A stretch of DNA of 64,000 nt from Pokkaliibacter plantistimulans (GTDB lineage Bacteria; Pseudomonadota; Gammaproteobacteria; Pseudomonadales; Balneatricaceae), in contig NZ_CP177354.1 in the NCBI RefSeq assembly GCF_046844695.1, forward strand, positions 2,914,001 through 2,978,000. Direction: 5' to 3'. How positions within the stretch are numbered: position 1 is the first letter of the stretch; the number at the start of each line of letters is the position of its first letter. Below the pieces are notes generated by a model. That model was given only the letters and a program-made list of their open reading frames with translations. It was not told the origin of the DNA and made no database searches. The translations under genes and the position numbers were made by a program. Of this stretch, positions 35,567-44,119 are shown one piece after another.

Positions 35567-37762
35567 ATGTCGTTACCTGCCTTTGCCGAATCTCTGCGGC
35601 GCCTGTGGGCGCTGGAAAAGTTCACCTACAGCTTGCGTGTCTTTATTGCTCTCAGCGGCGTCATGGCGGGCTGCTGGCTGACAGATCAGATCGCGCTGGT
35701 TATTCCGCTGTTTCTCGGTGTCATTGCCAGCGCACTTGCGGAAACTGATGACAGCTGGCTCGGCCGTTTACGCGCCAGCGGTGTAACTCTGGTTTGCTTT
35801 GCCGTAGCGGCTTTCGCAGTCAAGCTGCTGATGCCTTATCCGCTGCTGTTTGTTGCGAGTCTGGCACTCTCCACTTTTGTCCTGACGCTGTTTGGTGCAC
35901 TGGGTGATCGCTATGCAACCCTAGGGCAAGCAACACTGATCTTGTCGGTGTACACCATGATTGGTGTCGATCAGGGCAAGATGACGACCACATTCTGGCA
36001 TGAACCCTTGCTGCTGACGCTCGGTGCCAGCTGGTACAGCCTGCTGTCGGTGATCTGGCATGCCTTGTTTGCGCACCAGCCGGTGCAGCAGGGGCTGGCA
36101 ACACTGTTTGTTGAGCTGAGCAGTTATCTGAAGATCAAGGCGACGCTACTGGAGCCAGTGAAAGAGCTGGACATTGAGGAGCGTCGTCTGGCATTAGCCA
36201 GACAGAATGGTCGGGTGGTGGCCGCCCTCAATCTGGTCAAGGAAACCATCCTCAATCGTATGGATGGCAGCGGCGGGCAGAAGGTCAATCGCTATCTGCG
36301 TCTCTATTTCATTGCGCAGGACATCCACGAGCGCGCCAGTTCGTCTCATTACCCCTATCACCAGCTGAGCAAGACGTTCTTTCACAGTGACGTGTTGTTC
36401 CGCTGTCAGCGCTTGCTGGATCAGCAGGGTAAAGCCTGTAAGCGACTGGCCTTTGCCATTCGCCTGCGAAAGCCTTTTGACTATGGCGATACGCGACAGG
36501 CTCACGCCGATCTGCAGGCCTCGCTCACCTATCTGCAGGAACAGCAACGGCCCGAGTGGCGCAGCTTGCTGCGCTCGCTGAATGCGCTGGCGGACAATCT
36601 GGCCAGTCTGGAGCAGCGTCTGGCTACGGCTAATAATCCCGATGCGCTGGCCAGCGATCAGGACAGTGTGCTGTTCGACCACAATCCCCGCACACTCAAG
36701 CAGGCATGGCAACGCTTGCGCCAGCATCTGTCCGTTACCTCACTGCTGTTCCGGCATGCTTTGCGCCTGTCGATTGCGCTGTGTATTGGCTATGGCGTAC
36801 TGCATGCCATTCACCCGTCACAGGGTTACTGGATTCTGTTGACCACGGTATTCGTCTGTCAGCCCAACTATGGCGCAACACGCATTCGTCTGGGGCAAAG
36901 GGTAGGGGGAACGGTCGTTGGACTGATCGCTGGCTGGGCGCTGATTACGCTGTTTCCCAGCCCGCTCATTCAAAGTCTGATTGCGGTAGTGGCAGGCGTT
37001 TCCTTCTTTGTCACCCGCAAGAGCCAGTACGCGCTGGCGACGGGATTTATCACCCTGATGGTGGTGTGCTGCTTCAATCAGGTGGGCAATGGCTACGGGC
37101 TGATCTGGCCCCGTCTGGTGGATACGGTGTTAGGTACTCTGATTGCCGGGCTGGCAGTCTTCACCATCCTGCCTGACTGGCAGGGGCGCCAGTTGCATCG
37201 TGTTGTAGCCAATGTGCTCGACTGTAACGGGCGCTTTCTGCGCCAGCTGATGCAGCAGTATGCGACCGGCAAGAAAGACGATCTGGATTATCGCGTGGCG
37301 CGGCGCGATGCCCACAACGCTGATGCAGCGTTATCGACGGCGCTGTCGAATATGCGTCTGGAGCCCGGGCATTTTCGTAAGGATGCGGAGGCTTGCTTCC
37401 CCGTGCTGGTCGTCAGTCATACCCTGCTGAGCTATCTGTCAGCTTTGGGTGCTCACCGCCATGTGCTGCTGGATGTGGCCGGTGATGAAGTGCTGGATCA
37501 GGCGGCGGAGGTTATTGTCAACCAGTTACAACGCATGGCGGAGGATCTTGCAGAACGCAGGCCCGTCACACCTGCGCAACCCGATGAGCAAGCGATTTTG
37601 CTGGCATTGGAGCAGCTGGCTGACGGCCTCGATGATCAGCATCGTCTGGTGCAGACGCAGTTGTTGCTTATCGGTCAGCAGCTGGCGCCTTTACGGGAAC
37701 GTTTGCAGGAAATGCAGCAGCGGGTAGCCAGTGCGGCCCCTGCTTTGACTGAGCAGAAATAG
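35567..37762 (+). CDS. yccS: YccS-family inner-membrane protein (FUSC superfamily)
   Basis: A 731-residue protein with two blocks of about five to six membrane helices (residues ~20-165 and ~390-530), separated by and followed by long cytoplasmic helical regions. GDRYATLGQATLILSVYTMIG and YWILLTTVFVCQPNYGATRIRLGQRVGGTVVG are strong FUSC/YccS signatures. Relatives are aromatic-acid-efflux-like proteins, but YccS itself has no established substrate. The ATG has only a weak ribosome site. Confidence 0.9.
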   Translation: MSLPAFAESLRRLWALEKFTYSLRVFIALSGVMAGCWLTDQIALVIPLFLGVIASALAETDDSWLGRLRASGVTLVCFAVAAFAVKLLMPYPLLFVASLALSTFVLTLFGALGDRYATLGQATLILSVYTMIGVDQGKMTTTFWHEPLLLTLGASWYSLLSVIWHALFAHQPVQQGLATLFVELSSYLKIKATLLEPVKELDIEERRLALARQNGRVVAALNLVKETILNRMDGSGGQKVNRYLRLYFIAQDIHERASSSHYPYHQLSKTFFHSDVLFRCQRLLDQQGKACKRLAFAIRLRKPFDYGDTRQAHADLQASLTYLQEQQRPEWRSLLRSLNALADNLASLEQRLATANNPDALASDQDSVLFDHNPRTLKQAWQRLRQHLSVTSLLFRHALRLSIALCIGYGVLHAIHPSQGYWILLTTVFVCQPNYGATRIRLGQRVGGTVVGLIAGWALITLFPSPLIQSLIAVVAGVSFFVTRKSQYALATGFITLMVVCCFNQVGNGYGLIWPRLVDTVLGTLIAGLAVFTILPDWQGRQLHRVVANVLDCNGRFLRQLMQQYATGKKDDLDYRVARRDAHNADAALSTALSNMRLEPGHFRKDAEACFPVLVVSHTLLSYLSALGAHRHVLLDVAGDEVLDQAAEVIVNQLQRMAEDLAERRPVTPAQPDEQAILLALEQLADGLDDQHRLVQTQLLLIGQQLAPLRERLQEMQQRVASAAPALTEQK

Positions 37763-37764
37763 AA

Positions 37765-37787
37765 TGACCCGGCAGCAGGCCGGGTCA
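37765..37787 (+). terminator. Hairpin after yccS
   Basis: TGACCCGG and CCGGGTCA form a perfect 8-bp stem three bases after the stop region. No T run follows, so it may protect the mRNA end rather than terminate efficiently. Confidence 0.45.
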
Positions 37788-37826
37788 TCAGGGACGGAGT
37801 GTTGGGTTATACCTGAGGTGGTGAGT

Positions 37827-38438
37827 TTATTTCATATACATCCATACCAGACTGTAATCAGATCCCATACTCCAGAGTAATACGACCACGGCCAGCAAGG
37901 CCTCAAGGACCAAAACGCCGATGCCAAGGGTGGTGCTGGAGAGGATAAAACCCTGTTTACGGCTTATGCCAAGGAAGCTCGGTGTGCCGATATAGAGCAG
38001 GTAACCGGTATAGCAAACCCCGCAGAGTACTGCCAGGAAGCACAGCCACGCAATCGGGTAGAGCGCAAACAAACCACTGAGAAACATCGGTGTGGCGATA
38101 TAGCCTGCAAACACGACACATTGCTGAAGGTCCGGGCGCTCTGGCAGGTGACGCGCCATCCAGTGGATTACGCCGCCAACCAAGCCGACGGCACCGATAA
38201 TAAGTACGTAGAACATGATGCCCAGCCAGAGACCATCGAGCATCGACACCTGAACGGCTTTTTCGCCTCCCAACGTCCAGCCGACCTGTGTTGTTCCAAT
38301 GTAAGCGCTGATGACAGGTATCGCTGCCAGCCACAGCACATGATGGGTGTAAAGGTGACTGATTGTCTCGCCTTCACTATTGATGGACCGCCATTCACGA
38401 TCGGGATGGTGCAGCAGACCCCAAATGTGATTAATCAT
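37827..38438 (-). CDS. Yip1-family membrane protein
   Basis: A 203-residue protein with five membrane segments. MINHIWGLLHHPDREWRSI at the N-terminus is the classic start of bacterial Yip1 (PF04893) proteins, and GLVGGVIHWMARHL and FAGYIATPMFLSGLFALYP fit the family. Function in bacteria is unknown. The ATG at 38438 has a GAGGGGGG ribosome site; the upstream start at 38489 would add a polar stretch not seen in relatives. It is convergent with yccS. Confidence 0.85.
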   Translation of the reverse strand: MINHIWGLLHHPDREWRSINSEGETISHLYTHHVLWLAAIPVISAYIGTTQVGWTLGGEKAVQVSMLDGLWLGIMFYVLIIGAVGLVGGVIHWMARHLPERPDLQQCVVFAGYIATPMFLSGLFALYPIAWLCFLAVLCGVCYTGYLLYIGTPSFLGISRKQGFILSSTTLGIGVLVLEALLAVVVLLWSMGSDYSLVWMYMK

Positions 38439-38825
38439 GGATTCCCCCCTCGCTTCTTTCGAAGAAGCCTTTTTATTGTCAACCCACACACTGATTCCAT
38501 ACAGATTCAGTGAACTGTGTCTTGCACTTTTTCAGTATAGATGACTCTTAAAAAATCAAAGGCCCGCCTTCTTGAAAGTTATGCACACTGTGCACTCTGG
38601 CGGCTGATCGAGGCGCTATATCAGGGGAAGAAGCACCATAAGGGGCGTAGAGCGGTATTTTTGGCGTAGTGTCGAAATTGCTAATCAGCAGATCAGAAAC
38701 AAAGTGAAGCAAAAGAGAGGCTATCAAGCGGTGCATGATCGATAGCCATGAGCAGATGGCTTCTGGGACAGGATGTGAATGAGATATGCGCGCTCCCCAA
38801 CCGTTGGGAAGCGCGCCCATGAAGA
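38439..38825. other. Intergenic with one strong hairpin
   Basis: 387 bases without a gene. At 38788-38816, GCGCGCT...AGCGCGC pairs as a 13-position stem with one mismatch, ten bases after the DUF4349 stop on the minus strand. It is probably the end of that transcript, although no T run follows. The rest should include the Yip1 promoter. Confidence 0.55.
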
Positions 38826-39698
38826 TTATTTCCTTTGTTTACGGCGTACCAGAGTCACCAGAATCCATACTGTTGGGATCAGTAGTATCAACCAGGGCAG
38901 TAGCGCAACAGCAAAGGTCAGCACCTCGGCCACACTGCGGAAGAAGACGGCGCCACTGTTGTACAGTGCATCAATTAGCGGCTGGATGATGCTACTGTCA
39001 CTGAAAGTCGGCTGCACTTCATAGTTCAGGTCAATACGTACTTTTTCCGTGAGATTGGAAAGATAGGCACGTTTACCCTTGGCGGCATCCAGATCACCCT
39101 GTACACGCCCCAGCTCACGCTCCAGTTGAACAACATCCCCAAGGGATGCTGACTGAGTATTGAGCAGGCCACGCAGACGATCTCGCACCTCTTCCAGATT
39201 TTTCAGACGTGCTTCCACGTCAATCACTTCATCGGTGCGATCCTGACGGTCGATACTGGATTCCACCAGTCCGGCATCACCGAGTGCCTTGAGGAAATCA
39301 GCCATCTGCGGACGGGCAACACGCACACTGAGAGTTGCCCGGGCCTGCTGATATTGCTGAGTGGTCTGGATGTTGGCGTTGATGACTTCGCAGTCAAACT
39401 TCTGGCAGAGATCTGCATGCTTCTGCCAGGTGGGCTGAAGGTCGGCTTCCGGTAGCTGGAAGCGCAGATAGCGGTGTTCTTCAATGAATTGCTGCTGTTC
39501 TCCCGGCGCTGAATCCTGCGCCGCCTCCTGAGCAAGCATCATTCGCTGTGGGGCGGGAGCCATTTTGGCAAAGCCTGCAGCCATTTGCCCGGCGGGAGCA
39601 CTGCTTGCAGCATCCTGGCCTTGCTGACAGGCCGTCAGACCCAGTGTGGCTATCAGGGAAAAGCCAATAATCGCGAATGAACGAGGTATTCCTTTCAT
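38826..39698 (-). CDS. DUF4349 lipoprotein with C-terminal membrane helix
   Basis: A 290-residue protein. A lipoprotein signal ends LTAC near residue 24. The DUF4349 domain covers ~75-255: ATLSVRVARPQMADFLKALGDAGLVESSIDRQDRTDEVIDVEARLKNLEEVRDRL..., which forms a long coiled coil, then LERELGRVQGDLDAAKGKRAYLSNL. A C-terminal helix (~260-282) with a basic end follows. Having both a lipid anchor and a membrane helix is usual for this family of unknown function. AGGAG lies 7 bases before the ATG at 39698. Confidence 0.88.
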   Translation of the reverse strand: MKGIPRSFAIIGFSLIATLGLTACQQGQDAASSAPAGQMAAGFAKMAPAPQRMMLAQEAAQDSAPGEQQQFIEEHRYLRFQLPEADLQPTWQKHADLCQKFDCEVINANIQTTQQYQQARATLSVRVARPQMADFLKALGDAGLVESSIDRQDRTDEVIDVEARLKNLEEVRDRLRGLLNTQSASLGDVVQLERELGRVQGDLDAAKGKRAYLSNLTEKVRIDLNYEVQPTFSDSSIIQPLIDALYNSGAVFFRSVAEVLTFAVALLPWLILLIPTVWILVTLVRRKQRK

Positions 39699-39811
39699 GA
39701 AGTGCTCCTGCATATGAGAGAGGGTCAGCTGCTCATAACCGATCTGACATCGGTGCTGACGGCTGATTTTGGTAAACTGGCGCTCATTCTAGCCTAGGCC
39801 ATGGATACGAT

Positions 39812-40636
39812 ATGTTTAAAGGTGATTCAGATTCATTTATTTTGCCTCTTGCTGCTTATGCCGAGTCACTGGCTCGTCAGGCCGGTGAGGTACTGATCAG
39901 CGAGCGTAAAAATCAGAGCTTTTCTCTTGATTACAAGCGCGGTGTCGAGCTGGTAACGACTGCGGATCTGGCCGCCGATGCGTTGATCCGTGCCGGGATC
40001 GAGTCGGTTTATCCTGACCACAATATTCTCTCTGAAGAGTCTGCTCCCGACTTTTCTGACCCTCAGGCACTGATGGGGCCTCTGTGGGTGATAGACCCAA
40101 TAGACGGCACCGTCAACTTTGCCAATCAGCAACCCGCTGTTGCCGTGTCTATTGCCTTTGCTGTGGATGGCGTGACGCAAGTCGGGGTGGTGCACTGCCC
40201 CTTCATGAAGGAAACCTTCACGGCTGTTCGAGGCCGGGGAGCATTCTGCAACGGTCAGCCCATCAAGGCAGCTCATATTACCGAGCTGCGACAGGCCCTC
40301 GTAGCGACCGGCTTTCCCTATGAGAAAGAGGGTGTACCGCATCTGCTGCAACGGCTGCAGCAGGTGATGGCAAAGGTTCAGGATGTGCGCCGGATGGGAT
40401 CGGCAGCCATTGATATCTGCTATGTCGCGGCGGGGCGCCTTGGTGCTTACTACGAAACGGTCAACCCCTGGGATATGGCCGCAGGTTATTTGATTGCCAG
40501 AGAAGCGGGGGCGCAGGTCGGGCGCTTTGCCAAAGCGAAGTCGCTGATGCCTGAAGAGCTGAATGGCGAACATCTGCTGGTTGCCAGCCCCCCTCTATTT
40601 GAGCCTCTTCAGCAGATTCTTGAACCTACCCTATGA
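39812..40636 (+). CDS. Inositol-monophosphatase-family phosphatase
   Basis: A 274-residue metal-dependent phosphatase. The metal ligands are in LSEES (residues ~72-76), DPIDGTVNF (~94-102) and the late WDMAAGYLIAREAGA (~218-232). Substrates of the family include inositol phosphates, PAP and fructose bisphosphate; which applies here is not clear. It overlaps the next gene by four bases (ATGA), so the two are co-translated. Confidence 0.9.
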   Translation: MFKGDSDSFILPLAAYAESLARQAGEVLISERKNQSFSLDYKRGVELVTTADLAADALIRAGIESVYPDHNILSEESAPDFSDPQALMGPLWVIDPIDGTVNFANQQPAVAVSIAFAVDGVTQVGVVHCPFMKETFTAVRGRGAFCNGQPIKAAHITELRQALVATGFPYEKEGVPHLLQRLQQVMAKVQDVRRMGSAAIDICYVAAGRLGAYYETVNPWDMAAGYLIAREAGAQVGRFAKAKSLMPEELNGEHLLVASPPLFEPLQQILEPTL

Positions 40637-41838
40637 GTGAAAATCTCGCCGACAGGTTTGACCAGCTTAGCCAGCTGCTGGTGGAGGGGGCTGAGTTCTG
40701 GCAGCCGGTGCCGTTCAAAACAGAGCAGCTGGCCTGGCAGAAAAACTATCGCCCGCTTTGGCAGGCGCTGCAGCGGGTCGGTGATGAACAGTTGCAGCGT
40801 TTTGAAGATGATCCGGAACAGGCAGAAAGCTGGCTGGCAGCATGGCTGCCTGTTACAGCGATCCAGCAGCTGAGCGGCATACCAGCAACAGGGCAGACGG
40901 CTGTATCGCTGCCCTCTACCTGGGGTGATCATATGCCGGGCCGGAAATGGCAGCAGGTATGCGCCTTTGTTTCAGGGGTGACGATAGCGTCTCCCTCGCA
41001 TGTGCTGGAGTGGTGTGCGGGAAAGGGCCATTTGGCCCGGACTATTTCAAGGCTACATCAAGTGTCAGTAACGGCTCTGGAATGGCAGGCGTCGCTGTGT
41101 GAAGAAGGGGAGCGTTTGAGCCGTAGTCAAAACACCTCCGTCACAGCAGTGACTCAGGATGTACTGGCCGACTCGGTGTGCCAGCATCTGCAGGCAGACA
41201 GTCATGTACTGGCATTGCACGCCTGCGGTGATCTTCATCGCCGTCTGATCGCGTTGGCAACGCCTGAGAAGATGCAGCGTATTACGCTGGCTCCCTGTTG
41301 TTATCACCTGACGGAACAGCCGGTCTATCAGCCTCTGTCACGGCGAGGCCAGCAGATATGTGCTGATCTGCAACTCTGGATCAGTCGCGAACAGCTACGT
41401 CTTGCAGTACAGGAGACTGTAACGGCGCCAGCTTATGTCCGGCGTCAGCGCAGGCAGGCAAGTATCTGGCGTCTGGCCTTTGATCTTCTGCGGCAGACGC
41501 TGCAGCAAGACAGCCAGTATCTGTCGATGCCCAGTATCCCTTACGGCCAGCTACCCGCTGCTTTTGCTGACTTCTGCCTGCAGCAGGCGGAGCAACTGGG
41601 GTGCTCCATACCGGGTCAGACGGATTTTCATCACTGGCTGCAACAAGGCGAAGTGCGTTATCGACAGGTGCGTCTGGCAGAGGTGGTTAGGCATCTGTAC
41701 CGACGGCCACTGGAAGTGTGGCTGGTGTTGGACCGTGCTTTGGCGCTGGAGGAGCAGGGGTTTTCCGTAGCGCTGAGTACCTTCTGTGCCAGAGAGCTGA
41801 CGCCACGCAATATTGTGCTCAGTGCACACCGGCCATAA
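40633..41838 (+). CDS. SAM-dependent methyltransferase
   Basis: A 401-residue protein. The SAM-binding segment is VLEWCAGKGHLARTIS (~residues 122-137) with ALEW as the second strand motif and VLALHACGDLHRRLI (~190-204) further on. LAPCCYHLT is the NPPY-like catalytic position (Pro-Cys-Cys-Tyr), which is typical of the Methyltransf_32/GSTCD-like family whose targets may be RNA or protein. The C-terminal ~200 residues are helical and unassigned. Translationally coupled to the phosphatase gene. Confidence 0.8.
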   Translation: MSENLADRFDQLSQLLVEGAEFWQPVPFKTEQLAWQKNYRPLWQALQRVGDEQLQRFEDDPEQAESWLAAWLPVTAIQQLSGIPATGQTAVSLPSTWGDHMPGRKWQQVCAFVSGVTIASPSHVLEWCAGKGHLARTISRLHQVSVTALEWQASLCEEGERLSRSQNTSVTAVTQDVLADSVCQHLQADSHVLALHACGDLHRRLIALATPEKMQRITLAPCCYHLTEQPVYQPLSRRGQQICADLQLWISREQLRLAVQETVTAPAYVRRQRRQASIWRLAFDLLRQTLQQDSQYLSMPSIPYGQLPAAFADFCLQQAEQLGCSIPGQTDFHHWLQQGEVRYRQVRLAEVVRHLYRRPLEVWLVLDRALALEEQGFSVALSTFCARELTPRNIVLSAHRP

Positions 41839-41892
41839 CGCTGCCCGATGGAGCATTGCTGTTATCAGGTGTCCGGCCTGTTATTGGTCTGT

Positions 41893-41919
41893 AAAAAAAA
41901 CGGGCCCCATAGGGGCCCG
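41893..41919 (-). terminator. Strong terminator, probably of the aap operon
   Basis: On the minus strand, CGGGCCCC-TAT-GGGGCCCG is a perfect 8-bp stem followed by eight T residues. The nearest minus-strand gene is aapP, whose stop is at 42247, with repeat copy C in between. Confidence 0.85.
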
Positions 41920-42085
41920 ATAAACTGCGAGATTGGAGAAGATGTTTGCACATCTTCGGTACAAGCCTCGAGGTTACTCACCCACTCGGTGTGATTTTCG
42001 AGGCCGGATCATCCGGTTACCAACACGCCGATGAATGCGGGACAGGGGTGGATTGGTAACGGGCTGAATCAGGAGCAACAGAGGC

Positions 42086-42250
42086 TTAGCAGGTCGTTGA
42101 AAATCTATCTGCGTTGCCGAATACCGCGTCAAAAACAGGCTCAAAATGCTCATTTAGTTCACTAAACTCCGCTTTTTCGCCTGTTTCTTGTGCCCTCGGG
42201 GTACTTCCTTCTCTCGGCTGCCTCAATAACGTTTTTCAACAGCCTGTTAG
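42086..42250. repeat. Repeat element copy C (165 bp), overlapping the aapP stop codon
   Basis: Starts TTAGCAGGTCGTTGAAAATC and ends in the complement of CTAACAGGCTGTTGAAAAAC. It shares the core GCTCATTTAGTTCACTAAACTCCGC and the GTGCCCTCGGGGTA segment with copy A. Its last bases contain the TAA stop codon of aapP (42247-42249, minus strand). Confidence 0.88.
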
Positions 42251-42993
42251 TGATTAAGAATCTGGCTCAGGAACAGCTGTGTACGCTCATTCTGTGGATT
42301 ATTGAAGAACTCGTTAGGCTCGTTCTCTTCCACAATCTGACCTCCGTCCATAAAGATCACGCGGTCGGCCACGGATTTGGCGAAGCCCATTTCGTGGGTC
42401 ACGCACAACATGGTCATACCGGTTTCCGCCAGACTGATCATGGTATCCAACACTTCCTTGACCATTTCCGGGTCAAGAGCAGACGTCGGCTCGTCAAACA
42501 GCATCACATCGGGGTTCATGCACAGTGCACGGGCAATCGCCACACGCTGCTGCTGTCCGCCTGACAGCTGGCCAGGAAATTTCTTAGCCTGATCAGGGAT
42601 CTTCACCTTTTCCAGATAGCGCATGGCGGTTGCTTCTGCTTCCCGACGGGGAACCTTTTTGACCCAGATGGGGGCCAGGCAGCAGTTCTCCAGCACGGTC
42701 AGATGAGGAAAGAGGTTGAAGTGCTGGAACACCATGCCCACGTCACGACGGATGGACTCGATGTTCTTCAGATCATTGTTCAGGGTGATGCCATTGACGA
42801 TGATTTCGCCCTGATGATGCTCTTCCAGACGGTTGATGCAGCGAATAGTGGTCGATTTGCCTGAGCCTGATGGCCCGCAGATGACGATACGCTCGCCTTT
42901 CTTGACGTTGAGGTTAACGTTTTTCAGAACGTGGAAGTTACCGTACCACTTGTTCACGTTCTTCAGCTGAACCATGTAGTTTTCTGAACTCAT
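42247..42993 (-). CDS. aapP: Amino-acid ABC transporter ATP-binding protein
   Basis: A 248-residue ABC ATPase energising the Aap general L-amino-acid importer. Walker A is GPSGSGKST (~40-48), the signature LSGGQQQRVAIARAL (~143-157), Walker B VMLFDEPTSALDPE (~162-175), and the switch His is in CVTHEMGFA. The protein ends ...FLSQILNH, close to the natural length of the family. Its stop codon lies inside repeat copy C. It is the last gene of the aapJQMP operon. Confidence 0.95.
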   Translation of the reverse strand: MSSENYMVQLKNVNKWYGNFHVLKNVNLNVKKGERIVICGPSGSGKSTTIRCINRLEEHHQGEIIVNGITLNNDLKNIESIRRDVGMVFQHFNLFPHLTVLENCCLAPIWVKKVPRREAEATAMRYLEKVKIPDQAKKFPGQLSGGQQQRVAIARALCMNPDVMLFDEPTSALDPEMVKEVLDTMISLAETGMTMLCVTHEMGFAKSVADRVIFMDGGQIVEENEPNEFFNNPQNERTQLFLSQILNH

Positions 42994-43020
42994 TGTCTAA
43001 ATCTCCAAATCCGGTACGGC

Positions 43021-44118
43021 TCAGCGTTTGTGGCCGGTGTGCAGTTTGCGCTCAAGGTGCTGGCTATAACGTGACATGCCAAAACAGAACACCCAGAACA
43101 TCAAAGCGACGAATACATAACCTTCGGTGGAAAAGCCCAGCCATTTAGGATCGGTCAGTGCTGCCTGAACAATCGCCAGCAGATCAAACAGACCAATGAT
43201 CAGCACCAGACTGGTGTCTTTGAACAGTGCGATGAAGGTGTTGACGATACCGGGAATCATCATTTTCAGAGCCTGAGGCAGGATGATCATGCTCATGCTG
43301 CGCCAGTAGCTCAGGCCCAGGGCATCGGCGGCCTCATACTGTCCTTTGGGAATGGCTTGCAGACCACCACGTACCACTTCAGCCATATAAGCAGACTGGA
43401 ACAGGGTGATGCCGATCAGCGCACGCAATAGTTTGTCGAAGGTAATGTCCTGCGGAACAAACAGCGGTAGCATGACGGAGGCCATGAACAGCACGGTTAT
43501 CAGCGGTACGCCGCGCCAGACTTCGATGAAGACGACGCAGAAGCTCTTGATAACAGGCATCTGTGAGCGACGACCCAATGCCAGCAGGATGCCCAGAGGT
43601 AGTGCTGCGGCAATGCCGACGACAGCGATGACCAGCGTCAGCATAAAGCCACCCCAACGATGGGTCTCGACCTCCATCAGACCAAAGTGGCCACCATGCA
43701 GAAGTACGTAAGCAACGAAGGGAAAGACAAACACGGCAAAGATCGACACCCATTTTTTCCAGGGCAGGTGATTGATCATCAGCCAAGCCAGACTGGCTGC
43801 AAGCACGACAAACGTGGTGTCTACACGCCAGTACTCGGTTTCTGGATAGAAGCCATAGATAAACTGCGAAAAGCGTGAAGTGATAAACACCCAGCAGGCG
43901 CCGCCTGAAGTACAGGCGTCACGGCTGGTGCCAAACCAGTCTGCCTTAACGAAAGCCCAGTTAATGGCCGGGATCAGCAGCGACAGGACAATGTAGCCCA
44001 GGATCAGACTCATCACCGAGTTCAGCGGTGAAGAGAACAGGTTGGTGCGCAGCCAGCCGATGATACCGGTGGTTTTCACTGGCGCGGGCAGGCTTGGCAA
44101 AGGTTTGAATTTTTCCAT
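43021..44118 (-). CDS. aapM: Amino-acid ABC transporter permease AapM
   Basis: A 365-residue inner-membrane permease with about eight hydrophobic segments. The ABC-permease EAA-type loop is EAADALGLSYWRSMSMIILPQALKMMIPG near residue 285, and EVWRGVPLITVLF precedes it. The long N-terminus with an extracytoplasmic cysteine pair (DACTSGGAC) matches the AapM type rather than short GltK permeases. It starts two bases after the aapQ stop and 27 bases before aapP. Confidence 0.94.
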   Translation of the reverse strand: MEKFKPLPSLPAPVKTTGIIGWLRTNLFSSPLNSVMSLILGYIVLSLLIPAINWAFVKADWFGTSRDACTSGGACWVFITSRFSQFIYGFYPETEYWRVDTTFVVLAASLAWLMINHLPWKKWVSIFAVFVFPFVAYVLLHGGHFGLMEVETHRWGGFMLTLVIAVVGIAAALPLGILLALGRRSQMPVIKSFCVVFIEVWRGVPLITVLFMASVMLPLFVPQDITFDKLLRALIGITLFQSAYMAEVVRGGLQAIPKGQYEAADALGLSYWRSMSMIILPQALKMMIPGIVNTFIALFKDTSLVLIIGLFDLLAIVQAALTDPKWLGFSTEGYVFVALMFWVFCFGMSRYSQHLERKLHTGHKR

Positions 44119-44119
44119 G

